The notes below the pieces were generated by a model. The model was not told where the DNA came from, ran no database searches, and worked only from the letters and a program-made list of their open reading frames with translations. A stretch of 64,000 nucleotides of DNA from Bradyrhizobium sp. ORS 285 (GTDB lineage: Bacteria; Pseudomonadota; Alphaproteobacteria; Rhizobiales; Xanthobacteraceae). The DNA lies in the NCBI RefSeq assembly GCF_900176205.1, contig NZ_LT859959.1:5539001-5603000 (forward strand), written 5' to 3'. Below, piece after piece: positions 27,021 through 35,478 of this stretch (position 1 is the first letter of the stretch; each line of letters starts with the position of its first letter). A program made the translations under genes and the position numbers.

Positions 27021-28367
27021 TCACCCCGCCTGCATGCGACGCGCCGCCGCGCTGTGCCGGCCGATCAGACCAGCGATATCGAGACCCGGAATGGCACCGT
27101 CGACCACGGTCCAGCGGCCGCCGACCATCACGCGATCGGCGCGGTGCGCGCCGCACAGCACCAGCGCGGCGATCGGATCGCCGGCTCCTGAGAAACGCAG
27201 CTCATCCAGCTTGAACATTGCGATATCCGCAGCCTTCCCCACCGCGATCTCACCCAGCTCAGGTCGTCCCACGCACGCGGCCGAGCCCTTCGTCGCCCAG
27301 CGCAAGGCATCCTTGTGGCTGATGCGCGTGACGCCGTAGCGCGCCCGCTGCAGCAGGAAGGCGGCGCGCACCTCCTGCATCAGGTTGGAGCCGTCGTTGG
27401 ATGCGGAGCCGTCGACGCCCAGACCGATACCGACGCCCGCCTCCTCCATCTCGCACACCGGGCAGCAGCCGGACGCGAGCAGCTGGTTCGAGCAGGCGCA
27501 GTGGCTGATGGTGGTCTTCGCCTTGCCAAGTCGCTTCATCTCCTCGGCGTTGAAGAAGATGCCATGCGCCAGCCAGGTGCGCGGGCCGAGCCAGCCGTTC
27601 TGCTCGAGGTAGTCGAGCGGACGGCAGCCGAACATCGCTTCGCAGAAGCGGTTCTCGTCCTCGGTCTCCGCCAGATGTGTATGCAGGCGCACGTCGAGCT
27701 TGTCAGCGAGCGCCGCCGTCTTCTGCATCAGCGATCCCGTCACCGAGAACGGCGAGCACGGCGCCAGCGCGATCTGCACCATCGCATCCGGCCCGCGCTC
27801 GTGATAGGTCGCGACCACCCGCTCGCTGTCGGCGAGGATCGTGTCCTCGTCCTGCACCACGCTATCCGGCGGCAGGCCGCCATCGCGCTCCGACAGGTTC
27901 ATCGAGCCGCGCGTCAGCAGCACACGAATGCCGAGCCGTCTGGCGGCAGCGACCTCGATGCCAACGGCATCTTCGAGACCCGCGGGAAACACATAGTGAT
28001 GATCGGTCGTCGTGGTACAGCCCGACAGCATCAGCTCGGCCATTGCGAGCGTGACGGCCGCATCGAGCGACTCCGGCGTCAGCTTCGCCCAGATCGGATA
28101 CAGCGCCTTCAACCAGGGGAACAGCTCGCGGTCCATCGCGGCCGGCAGCGCCCGCGTCAGCGTCTGGTAGAAGTGATGATGCGTGTTGATCAGCCCGGGG
28201 ATCACGACATGGGCGCTCGCGTCGAACGCGACGGCGCCGTCGGTTGCAGGCTCTTTCCCGGCGGCGACCAGCTCGACGATGCGGCCGTCCTTGACGACGA
28301 CACCGCGCGCGGCGTCCTCGGCCAGAATGGCGAGCGGGTCCTTGATCCAGATCGGCGTCGTGCTCAT
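27021..28367 (-). CDS. 8-oxoguanine deaminase-type amidohydrolase
   Basis: A 448-residue ATZ/TRZ-family metal-dependent deaminase. The metal ligands sit in VIPGLINTHHHFYQTLTRAL (HxH), HTHLAETEDENRF, WLAHGIFF and LGVDGSASNDGSNL. The extended ending LACGDPIAALVLCGA-type region (here GAGDPIAALVLCGAHRADRV) with VVDGAIPG is typical of the 8-oxoguanine deaminase group, which converts 8-oxoguanine to urate. Guanine, isocytosine or other amino-heterocycles are possible substrates. Divergent from the xanthine dehydrogenase genes across 140 bases, it fits a purine degradation role whose product would feed PuuD. The exact substrate is inferred. Confidence 0.82.
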   Translation of the reverse strand: MSTTPIWIKDPLAILAEDAARGVVVKDGRIVELVAAGKEPATDGAVAFDASAHVVIPGLINTHHHFYQTLTRALPAAMDRELFPWLKALYPIWAKLTPESLDAAVTLAMAELMLSGCTTTTDHHYVFPAGLEDAVGIEVAAARRLGIRVLLTRGSMNLSERDGGLPPDSVVQDEDTILADSERVVATYHERGPDAMVQIALAPCSPFSVTGSLMQKTAALADKLDVRLHTHLAETEDENRFCEAMFGCRPLDYLEQNGWLGPRTWLAHGIFFNAEEMKRLGKAKTTISHCACSNQLLASGCCPVCEMEEAGVGIGLGVDGSASNDGSNLMQEVRAAFLLQRARYGVTRISHKDALRWATKGSAACVGRPELGEIAVGKAADIAMFKLDELRFSGAGDPIAALVLCGAHRADRVMVGGRWTVVDGAIPGLDIAGLIGRHSAAARRMQAG

Positions 28368-28507
28368 GGCTGCCTCGTCTCGCTGATGACGTCTTCGTAT
28401 CGTCTGTAGGCCTGCAAGCGCAGGGCCAGCGTCATGCTATTGTCAGTTGGCGTCGGTCTTGCAAGGATTTGACCCGCAATCCGCCGCGCCAATGAGCTTG
28501 CGTCACC

Positions 28508-29332
28508 ATGGACCTGAACACCATCACCGAGGTCGTGCGCCCGCGAACACGGGCCGAGCTGCCCGCCTGGAAGGCAGGCGATGCCTGGCTGGCCGGCGGC
28601 ACCTGGCTGTTCTCGGAACCCCAGGCGCAGCTGTCGCGGCTGATCGATCTCGGCGATCTCGCCTGGCCGGCGCTGACCATCAGCGATGACGGCTTGAGCA
28701 TCGCTGCGACCTGCAGCGTTGCCGAGCTCGATGCGCTGCCCTGCCCGGCCGACTGGATCGCGGCGCCCCTGATCGACCGATGCTGCCGGGCGTTCCTCGC
28801 CTCGTTCAAGATCTGGAAGACGGCGACCGTCGGCGGCAATCTCTGCATGTCGCTGCCGGCCGGACCGATGATCTCGCTGCTTGCCGCGCTCGAAGGCGTC
28901 TGCACGATCTGGAGGAATGACGGGACCGAGCAGCGCATCACGGTGGTGGACTTCGTCACGGGCAACAACAGCAACGTGCTCGCGCCCGGCGATCTGCTGC
29001 GCCAGATCGAGGTGCCACTCGCCGCATTGAAGCGGCGCAGCGCGTTCCGCCAGATCGCGCTCAGCCCGGTCGGCCGCTCCGGCGCGCTGCTGATCGGCAC
29101 GCAAGGGCGCGACGGCGACCTGCTGCTCACCGTGACCGGTTCGACCGTCAGGCCGCTGCAGCTCCGCTTCGGCACCATGCCGGACGAAGCCGCGCTGCGC
29201 GCCGGCATTCTCAGCGACATTCCTGATGCGCTCTATCATGACGACGTCCATGGCAAGCCGGCCTGGCGCAAGGCGATGACGCTGCGCCTCGCCGAGGAGA
29301 TCCGCGCCGAACTCGCAGGCATCAGGTCATGA
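28508..29332 (+). CDS. Xanthine dehydrogenase family, FAD-binding subunit
   Basis: A 274-residue CoxM-like FAD protein that passes electrons from the iron-sulfur clusters to NAD or another acceptor. FAD-binding landmarks are WLAGGTWLFSEPQ at about 30-42 and ATVGGNLCMSLPAGPMISLL near 117 (the TVGGN loop). The C-terminal CO_deh_flav domain includes RSAFRQIALSPVGRSGAL. It overlaps the next gene by 4 bases (ATGA), and the two products should form one molybdenum enzyme. The start at 28508 follows a weak ribosome site. Family is certain; the preferred substrate (xanthine or hypoxanthine) rests on context. Confidence 0.88.
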   Translation: MDLNTITEVVRPRTRAELPAWKAGDAWLAGGTWLFSEPQAQLSRLIDLGDLAWPALTISDDGLSIAATCSVAELDALPCPADWIAAPLIDRCCRAFLASFKIWKTATVGGNLCMSLPAGPMISLLAALEGVCTIWRNDGTEQRITVVDFVTGNNSNVLAPGDLLRQIEVPLAALKRRSAFRQIALSPVGRSGALLIGTQGRDGDLLLTVTGSTVRPLQLRFGTMPDEAALRAGILSDIPDALYHDDVHGKPAWRKAMTLRLAEEIRAELAGIRS

Positions 29333-32043
29333 GCGTGATCGTCGACGGCAAAGTGGTCGAGACTGCGCCGCGCCCGGGACAGTGCCTGCGCACGTTCCTG
29401 CGCGACACCGGCCATTTCGGCGTCAAGAAAGGCTGCGACGCCGGCGATTGCGGCGCATGTACCGTGCTGCTCGACGGTGAGCCGGTGCATTCTTGCCTGA
29501 TCCCCGCGTTTCGCGCCGACGGCAAGGCGGTCACGACGGTTGAAGGTCTCGCCACCGACCACGGCCTGCATCCGATGCAGCAGGCGTTCCTCGATGCGCA
29601 GGCGTTTCAATGCGGGTTCTGCACCGCGGGCATGATCGTCACCTGCGCCTCGCTGAACCAGGCCCAGAAGAAGGATCTCGACGCGGCGCTGAAGGGCAAT
29701 CTGTGCCGCTGCACCGGCTATCGCGCGATCGAGGATGCGCTGCTCGGCCGCTCTCATGTCGAAGACGTTGGGGCCGGCGAGGCCTTCGGCCGCAGCCTGC
29801 CGGCGCCGGCAGGTCCCGACGTCGTGCGCGGCCAGGCGCGCTACACCTTCGACACGGCGATTGAAGGCCTGCTGCACATCAAGCTCGTGCGCTCGCCGCA
29901 TGCGCATGCGCGGATCATCGGCATCGACAAGGCCGCGGCGCTGGCGGTGCCCGGGGTGCATGCGGTGCTGACGCATGAGGATGCGCCGGCGACGCTGTTC
30001 TCGACCGCGCGGCACGAGCAGAACTGGATGGATCCGGCCGACACGCGCGTGCTCGACGACACCGTCCGCTTCATCGGCCAGAAGGTCGCGGCCGTCGTCG
30101 CGGAGTCCGAGGCGGCCGCCGAGGAAGGCTGCAGGCGCCTCGTGGTCGACTACGAGATCCTGCCCGCCGCGATCCATCCGGAAGCGGCGATCGCGCCGGG
30201 CGCGCCTATCATTCACGCCGGCCGAGGCAGCGAGCATCGCATCGCCGACGTCGGCCGCAACATCGCCGCCGAGACCCATGGCGAATTCGGCGACGTCGCG
30301 GCCGCGCTCGCCTCGTCTGCCGCGACCTATGAAGGCACGTTCACGACCCAGCGCGTGCAGCACGCCGCACTGGAAACCCATGGCGGTCTCGCTTGGCTCG
30401 ACGATGACGGCACGCTCACGGTCCGCTCCAGCACGCAGGTGCCGTTCCTGACGCGACGCGCGCTGTGCGAGATCTTCGCTCTCGCGCCCGACAAGGTCCG
30501 CGTGCTCTGCGCGCGCGTCGGCGGCGGCTTCGGCGGCAAGCAGGAGATGTTCGTCGAGGACATCCTGGCGCTCGCGGCGTTGAAGACCGGCCGCCTCGTC
30601 AAGCTCGAATTCACCAGGGAGGAGCAGTTCATCGCGACCTCGACGCGGCATCCGATGCGCGTCACCGTCAGAGCCGGCGCCGACAAGGACGGCAGGCTCA
30701 CCGCGCTGCAGCTCGACGTGCTCTCCAACACCGGCGCCTACGGCAACCACGCCGGGCCGGTGCTGTTCCATGCCTGCGGCGAGTCGATCTCGGTCTACAA
30801 TTGTCCGAACAAGAAGGTCGACGGTCGCGCCGTCTACACCAACACGGTGCCCGCCGGCGCCTATCGCGGCTACGGCCTGCCGCAGACCACCTTCGCGGTG
30901 GAGGCCGCCATCGACGAATTGGCGCTGCAGCTCGGCATCGATCCCTTCGAGATGCGCCGTCGCAACATCGTCAGGCCGGGCGATCCCATGCTGACGCCGC
31001 CCGGCTCCGACCACAGCGACGTGCTGTACGGCTCCTACGGTCTCGACCAGTGTCTCGATCTCGTCGAGCGCGCCATGGCCGCGGACACGCCGGCAGCGGA
31101 GTTGTCGGACGATTGGCTCACGGGCGATGGCATCGCACTGACCATGATCGACACCGTCCCGCCGGATGGCCACTTCGCTGACGCCGCCATCAGCCTGCGC
31201 GACGATGGCGGCTTCACGCTGACCGTCGGCACCGCCGAGTTCGGCAACGGCACCAGCACCGTGCACCGCCAGATCGCCGCGACCGTGCTGGGCACCACGG
31301 TCGATCGCATCACGCTCAAGCAGTCCGACACCGCGCATGGCGGTCACGACACCGGCGCCTATGGCTCCACCGGCACCTTCGTCGCGGGCCGCGCGACGCA
31401 GGCTGCAGCCGAAGCACTGGTCGAGAGGATCAAGAGCTTTGCAGCGGATCGCTGGACGGTCGCGCCGACCGAATGCCGGATCGCCGACAACGCGGTCAGT
31501 TGCGGCACGCAGCGGCTCTCCTTCGCCAGCATCGCCAGCCTCGGCGGAGGACAACTGACGGCGTCGGGGAATTCGCAGGGCACGCCGCGCTCGGTCGCGT
31601 TCAACGTCCAGGGATTCCGCGTCGCCGTGAACAAGCACACGGGCGTGGTCAGGATCCTCAAGAGCGTGCAGGCGGCGGATGCCGGCCGCGTCGCCAATCC
31701 GATGCAGTGCCGCGGTCAGATCGAGGGCGGCGTCGCGCAGTCGCTTGGAGCTGCGCTGTATGAGGAGATCGTCATCGATGACACCGGGCGCGTGGTGAAT
31801 CCGCGGTTCCGCGACTATCATCTGCCGTCCTATGCCGACGTGCCGCGCACCGAGGTGCTGTTCGCCGCGACGCATGACAGCATCGGCCCGCTCGGCGCGA
31901 AGTCGATGAGCGAGAGCCCGTACAATCCGGTCGCCGCCGCGCTCGGCAACGCGATCCGTGCCGCGACCGGCATCCGCTTCACCGCCGTGCCGTTCAAGCC
32001 GGACCGGCTGTTTCCGCAGCTGCAGGAGACGTTCGGCGGTTGA
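29329..32043 (+). CDS. Xanthine dehydrogenase family, fused [2Fe-2S] and molybdopterin subunit
   Basis: A 904-residue fusion. Residues 1 to about 145 are the two-cluster [2Fe-2S] part: C36, C41, C44 and C56, then QCGFCTAG and NLCRCTGY. The rest is the molybdenum-cofactor subunit: DVVRGQARYTFD opens it, GGGFGGKQEMFVED and AYRGYGLPQTTFAVE bind the cofactor, and GAKSMSESPYNPVAAALGNA carries the catalytic Glu. These enzymes hydroxylate purines with water and are cytosolic unless exported; no Tat signal is visible. The usual bacterial XdhA fuses FeS with FAD, so the FeS-Moco fusion with separate FAD subunit is a less common layout. The next plus-strand gene, puuD, oxidises its expected product urate. 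Confidence 0.88.
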   Translation: MSVIVDGKVVETAPRPGQCLRTFLRDTGHFGVKKGCDAGDCGACTVLLDGEPVHSCLIPAFRADGKAVTTVEGLATDHGLHPMQQAFLDAQAFQCGFCTAGMIVTCASLNQAQKKDLDAALKGNLCRCTGYRAIEDALLGRSHVEDVGAGEAFGRSLPAPAGPDVVRGQARYTFDTAIEGLLHIKLVRSPHAHARIIGIDKAAALAVPGVHAVLTHEDAPATLFSTARHEQNWMDPADTRVLDDTVRFIGQKVAAVVAESEAAAEEGCRRLVVDYEILPAAIHPEAAIAPGAPIIHAGRGSEHRIADVGRNIAAETHGEFGDVAAALASSAATYEGTFTTQRVQHAALETHGGLAWLDDDGTLTVRSSTQVPFLTRRALCEIFALAPDKVRVLCARVGGGFGGKQEMFVEDILALAALKTGRLVKLEFTREEQFIATSTRHPMRVTVRAGADKDGRLTALQLDVLSNTGAYGNHAGPVLFHACGESISVYNCPNKKVDGRAVYTNTVPAGAYRGYGLPQTTFAVEAAIDELALQLGIDPFEMRRRNIVRPGDPMLTPPGSDHSDVLYGSYGLDQCLDLVERAMAADTPAAELSDDWLTGDGIALTMIDTVPPDGHFADAAISLRDDGGFTLTVGTAEFGNGTSTVHRQIAATVLGTTVDRITLKQSDTAHGGHDTGAYGSTGTFVAGRATQAAAEALVERIKSFAADRWTVAPTECRIADNAVSCGTQRLSFASIASLGGGQLTASGNSQGTPRSVAFNVQGFRVAVNKHTGVVRILKSVQAADAGRVANPMQCRGQIEGGVAQSLGAALYEEIVIDDTGRVVNPRFRDYHLPSYADVPRTEVLFAATHDSIGPLGAKSMSESPYNPVAAALGNAIRAATGIRFTAVPFKPDRLFPQLQETFGG

Positions 32044-32069
32044 GCCGGGAGGGCAAGAACGTGGCTGCG

Positions 32070-32378
32070 CTATTGCTTGGGCCTGCGGTCGTAGGACCAA
32101 CCGAACACGCCGCTGCGCTGGGTCTCGGGCTCCGGCTCCGCGGCCGGCTCCGGCGCGGGTTGAGCGGCCGCCTGCGGCGGCGACACTGGCGCGACCGGCT
32201 TCGGAATGCTCTCGCACTTCATCGAATAGACCAGCTTGCCGTCCTCGGTGCGCCCGATCGGTGCGCAGGCCTCGGCGCGCTTGGCGGCCGCCTTCGGTGC
32301 AGGCGCCGACTGCGCCCAGGCGCCTTGCGTCAGGGCGGACTGCACCGCTACCAGAATGATCAGGCCAAGTCTCTTCAT
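32070..32378 (-). CDS. Small secreted Pro/Ala-rich protein, unknown function
   Basis: A 102-residue protein from the ATG at 32378 (MKRLGLIILVAVQSALTQGA). The signal peptide probably ends after AWA. A Lys/Ala stretch leads to CAPIGRTEDGKLVYSMKCESI with two Cys that could form a disulfide, then a Pro-Ala-Glu-rich tail ending in VFGWSYDRRPKQ. The frame extends upstream to 32453, but that extension lacks a ribosome site and would bury the signal peptide. It converges on the xanthine dehydrogenase gene with a 26-base gap. I do not recognise the family; the secreted nature is clear. Confidence 0.65.
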   Translation of the reverse strand: MKRLGLIILVAVQSALTQGAWAQSAPAPKAAAKRAEACAPIGRTEDGKLVYSMKCESIPKPVAPVSPPQAAAQPAPEPAAEPEPETQRSGVFGWSYDRRPKQ

Positions 32379-32514
32379 CACAACTGCCTTGATTTGCTGT
32401 CGGTGCCATTGAACGCAATCGCATCGAAGAAGTCCATTGCATCGGACGAACAACGCCTACAGTCGGCCAGGGCTCACAATTCTCGAGATAAGATCGAGCT
32501 GTGGCCGCGTGGAC

Positions 32515-32656
32515 GGTGCGCTCCCTCTCCCCGTTCTTACGGGGAGAGGGTTGGGGTGAGGGGCAACCACACCCACCGACCTCGCGGAAAGCCCCCCTCA
32601 CCCGGATTGCATCTGACGATGCAATCCGACCTCTCCCCGCGCGCGGGGAGAGGTAA
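32515..32656. repeat. Composite palindromic repeat, copy 1
   Basis: Three stem-loops in a row. CCCTCTCCCCG (32523-32533) pairs with CGGGGAGAGGG (32540-32550). GGATTGCATC (32604-32613) pairs with GATGCAATCC (32619-32628). CCTCTCCCCG (32630-32639) pairs with CGGGGAGAGG (32644-32653). The outer parts CCCCTCACC and GGTGAGGGG link the units. A second copy in opposite orientation lies at 44094-44237. It sits between a small secreted protein gene and puuD. Confidence 0.9.
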
Positions 32657-32715
32657 GGCCCCCGCAAGCGGCTCGACTTTGGCTCGCATGAACAACACCA
32701 GGAGTTAACCGCGCG

Positions 32716-33900
32716 ATGTGGGCTTCGATCGTATCGGAATGGCTGAGCCTGATCTTCCGCTGGCTGCACGTGATCGCAGCCGTCGCCTGGATCGGCAGCT
32801 CGTTCTATTTCATCGCGCTCGACCTCAGCCTGAAGCCGCGCGAGGGCCTGCCGAACGGGGTGATGGGCGAGGCTTGGCAGGTGCATGGCGGCGGCTTCTA
32901 TCACATCGTCAAATATTTGGTGGCGCCGGCGCAGATGCCGAGCGAGCTCACCTGGTTCAAATGGGAGGCCTACACCACCTGGCTGTCCGGCTTCGTGCTG
33001 ATGATCGTGGTGTATTATCTCAACGCCGACCTGTTCCTGGTCGACAAGTCGATCCTCGATCTCACGCCATTCCAGGCCGGCCTGTTCAGCTTCGGCTCGC
33101 TGGCGCTGGCCTGGCTGCTCTACGAAGGCGCCTGCCGCAGCGGGCTGGCGAGGCACGAGCTGCCCTTCGCGATCGGCGGCTACATCTTCCTCGTCGCGCT
33201 CACCTATGCCTTCACCCACGTGCTGAGCGGCCGTGGCGCCTTCAACCAGATCGGCGCGATCATCGGCACCATCATGGTCGCCAACGTGTTCGCGGTGATC
33301 ATCCCCAACCAGAAGAAGATCGTCGCTGCGCTGCTCGCCGGCCAAGCGCCGGATTCCAAGCTCGGCAAGGCCGGCAAGGAGCGCTCGGTCCACAACAACT
33401 ATCTGACGCTTCCGGTCGTGGTGCTGATGATCAGCAATCATTATCCGCTGCTGTTCGGCACCCGATATAATTGGGTGATCGTCGCCATCGTGCTGGCGCT
33501 CGGCCCCGTGATCCGGCACTTCTTCAACGAGCGTCACAAGGGTCATGCGTCGCCGTGGTGGGTGTGGGGCGTCGCGGCCGCGGGCATGATTGCTATCCTG
33601 CTGTTGTCCGCCGCCGGCCCGCGTGATGCCAAGACGACGGCCGCAGCGACGCCGAGCTTCACTGAAGTCACTGATATCGTGACCTCCCGCTGCAGCATGT
33701 GCCATGCCGCCGAGCCGGTGTGGGACGGCATCGTCACCCCGCCGAAGGGCGTGTTGCTCGACACCGCCGACAACATCCAGCGCAATGCGCGACTGATCGC
33801 ACGCAACGCAGCGTGGTCGAACGCGATGCCGCCGGGCAACATCACAGAGATCACGGGCGAGGAGCGCGCCGTGCTCGCGGCCTGGGCCGGCACGCAGTAG
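32716..33900 (+). CDS. puuD: Membrane urate hydroxylase (PuuD) with C-terminal cytochrome c
   Basis: A 394-residue inner-membrane enzyme that oxidises urate to 5-hydroxyisourate and feeds electrons to the respiratory chain instead of making hydrogen peroxide. The N-terminal DUF989 part has about eight helices, with WLHVIAAVAWIGSSFYFIAL, the VHGGGFYHIVKYLVAP segment and the HNNYLTLPVVVLMISNHYP segment. A short hinge leads to a soluble c-type cytochrome domain with CSMCH heme motif at about residues 330-334 and the downstream Met region NAMPPGN. Both halves match PuuD. It lies on the same strand as the xanthine dehydrogenase genes, 670 bases downstream. Later enzymes of the allantoin route are not in this window. 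Confidence 0.9.
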   Translation: MWASIVSEWLSLIFRWLHVIAAVAWIGSSFYFIALDLSLKPREGLPNGVMGEAWQVHGGGFYHIVKYLVAPAQMPSELTWFKWEAYTTWLSGFVLMIVVYYLNADLFLVDKSILDLTPFQAGLFSFGSLALAWLLYEGACRSGLARHELPFAIGGYIFLVALTYAFTHVLSGRGAFNQIGAIIGTIMVANVFAVIIPNQKKIVAALLAGQAPDSKLGKAGKERSVHNNYLTLPVVVLMISNHYPLLFGTRYNWVIVAIVLALGPVIRHFFNERHKGHASPWWVWGVAAAGMIAILLLSAAGPRDAKTTAAATPSFTEVTDIVTSRCSMCHAAEPVWDGIVTPPKGVLLDTADNIQRNARLIARNAAWSNAMPPGNITEITGEERAVLAAWAGTQ

Positions 33901-33920
33901 CGGCGGCACGCGCTTGATCC

Positions 33921-34059
33921 GTAGGGTGGGCAAAGGCGCGCCATCGCAGTCGGCATGATGCGCCGCTCCATCGCGCGCCGTGCCCACCATTCGCTCCGTT
34001 GATGCGGATACGCGGTGGGCACGCTGCCGTCCTGCGGACGGCTGCTTTGCCCACCCTAC
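33921..34059. repeat. Inverted repeat with GTAGGGTGGGCAAAG ends
   Basis: GTAGGGTGGGCAAAG at 33921-33935 is matched by its perfect inverse CTTTGCCCACCCTAC at 34045-34059. Inside, GTGCCCACC (33980-33988) faces GGTGGGCAC (34014-34022). The 139-bp unit is a nested palindrome. Sequences with this GTAGGGTGGGCAAAG end are, to my knowledge, widespread between genes in Bradyrhizobium relatives. Confidence 0.85.
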
Positions 34060-34098
34060 AGCAGCTCCAAACTCCGCCGTACTCCCGGCCTCGAGCCG

Positions 34099-34181
34099 GG
34101 ACCCATACCCCCAGGGTGCGGTTCGAGGCACGCTGGTCATTGGCATTTTTGCTCATCACCAGCGCTGCGGCGTATGGGTCC
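34099..34181. repeat. Inverted repeat with GGACCCATAC ends
   Basis: GGACCCATAC at 34099-34108 and its perfect inverse GTATGGGTCC at 34172-34181 enclose 63 bases. It directly follows the previous repeat and adds to the mosaic. Confidence 0.7.
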
Positions 34182-34360
34182 CCGATCGGCGCCGCAACGC
34201 GCTGTCGCGCGTCGCGGCTTGTCCGGGACGACGATGAGGGAACAGCTGCTTCACATTTCAAAGAGCGGGACGTAGTCGATTAGTATAGACATCAGGCGAA
34301 TAACGGACATGCGATCGTAGTCCCGCGGCGCATGACGCCCGAGTGATGCATCGACCGTGT

Positions 34361-34700
34361 CCCTCTCGCCAGTGAGAGGGCGCAGGGAAGGCCGGACCTC
34401 GGCTGAGGCCCGTGGCCCCCGTGCGAGAAAAATGCACGGGGCAGGAACCACAGGTACAGCCGGACAGACCCGGCCCTCCCTGCGCGATGGGTTTCACGCT
34501 TATGGCGCGCTCTCCCCGGTGTCCGGCTTTGAGCCACCGTCGCCTGCGGGCTCATCATCGCCCAAAGACTTGACGCCAGCTTCGGGGCGCCAGGACCACA
34601 CGCTTTTGCGTCCGCGCCGGACAGCGCTCGTCGCGCGCTGCCGATCACGGCCACCGCTCCCCACCTCCACGTATCGTGACGACGCGTACGTCCCTCTGCA
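34361..34700. repeat. Probable dispersed repeat unit
   Basis: It begins with the hairpin CCCTCTC/GAGAGGG (34361-34380) and a second hairpin CCCCGTGC/GCACGGGG (34417-34441). About 260 bases of GC-rich non-coding sequence follow. From memory, similar sequence recurs in Bradyrhizobium genomes and is often mis-called as small hypothetical genes. The right boundary is approximate. Confidence 0.5.
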
Positions 34701-35181
34701 CGAGGCGGGATGGCAATACACAACCACATTTTCCGATAAAACGAAAGTGGATTATTTTTCGCTGGGGAACTGGACAGGCCAAATCAGGCTGAGGGCACTC
34801 ACGAAATTCGTCTTGAGGCGCATGCGTCGCAGAGGTGTTCGGGGCCATCATCCGCCGTCGTCCAGACTGTTAGTTAGCTGTCGCGACATCCGAGGCAGGT
34901 CTGGCAGAGGATCACGTTTGCGCAGCACACGCGATGCGACAGGTCTATCCAAACTTCGCTCCCGTTGGCGCGACCGGTGCGTGAAGCGCATGCGGAGACA
35001 ACCAGATTTCTCGCAACTCGTAGTTGATATCCGCTACGGGCAACGACGGTTGAGCATCGGCACATCTGATTGTCCGCATCCGCTTGCGGCAAAATTTACC
35101 GTCCATTTGGACGCAGCTTGGCGGCCGGCATGTTCACGCTAGAGTGAGTTCAACAACCAGCTCTCAGCGAAACGCCCCACC

Positions 35182-35478
35182 ATGTCGATCTCCGTCAAAG
35201 GCCTTCTGGCCATTGTCGCGCTCATCGCGCTTGCCTGCTTGGCAAGCTCGGTCCTGAAACTCTATCTCGGGCTGCTGTGCATTTCGCTGCTGGTCAGCTT
35301 TGCCGTGGTCGGCGTGATCGCCCGGCTGGTGGACGGCATCGTCCGCCGGCGCCATCGCGGCCCGGAGCGGCGGCACGGCCGGCGCCGCCGCACTTCCGCG
35401 CTCGTCCAGGATCCGCAGCCTTTGCCGATCACGACCGTCGACCGCATCGATACGCCGTCAGCCGCGGGGCAGCTGTGA
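35182..35478 (+). CDS. Small membrane protein, unknown function
   Basis: A 98-residue protein beginning MSISVKGLLAIVALIALACL. Two adjacent hydrophobic segments, about residues 6-24 and 27-50, are followed by a strongly basic stretch RRRHRGPERRHGRRRRTSAL and a short polar tail. This topology suggests an inner-membrane protein with a positively charged cytoplasmic tail. The stop shares one base with the start of the following gene (TGATG), which supports both as real and co-expressed. I recognise no family. Confidence 0.6.
   Translation: MSISVKGLLAIVALIALACLASSVLKLYLGLLCISLLVSFAVVGVIARLVDGIVRRRHRGPERRHGRRRRTSALVQDPQPLPITTVDRIDTPSAAGQL

Larger units (their letters stand above)
33901..35181. other. 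Gene-poor repeat mosaic between puuD and small membrane gene
   Basis: No convincing gene lies in these 1281 bases; open frames here are Arg-, Pro- and Ser-rich with no domain. The first 800 bases are a chain of palindromic repeats (described separately). From about 34700 to 35180 base composition becomes less GC-rich, with runs such as GGATTATTTTTCG, and I see no clear feature except a likely promoter region before the next gene. Confidence 0.7.

Noticed and set aside
29236..34146. A very long open frame (over 1600 codons) on the minus strand
   Set aside because: It lies opposite the xanthine dehydrogenase and puuD genes, which have clear domains. The product is Arg/His/Ala-rich with no fold, as expected from the antisense of GC-rich genes.
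34357..35142. A 261-codon plus-strand frame in the repeat desert
   Set aside because: The sequence starts inside palindromic repeats, is Arg/Ser-rich and has no ribosome site or family.
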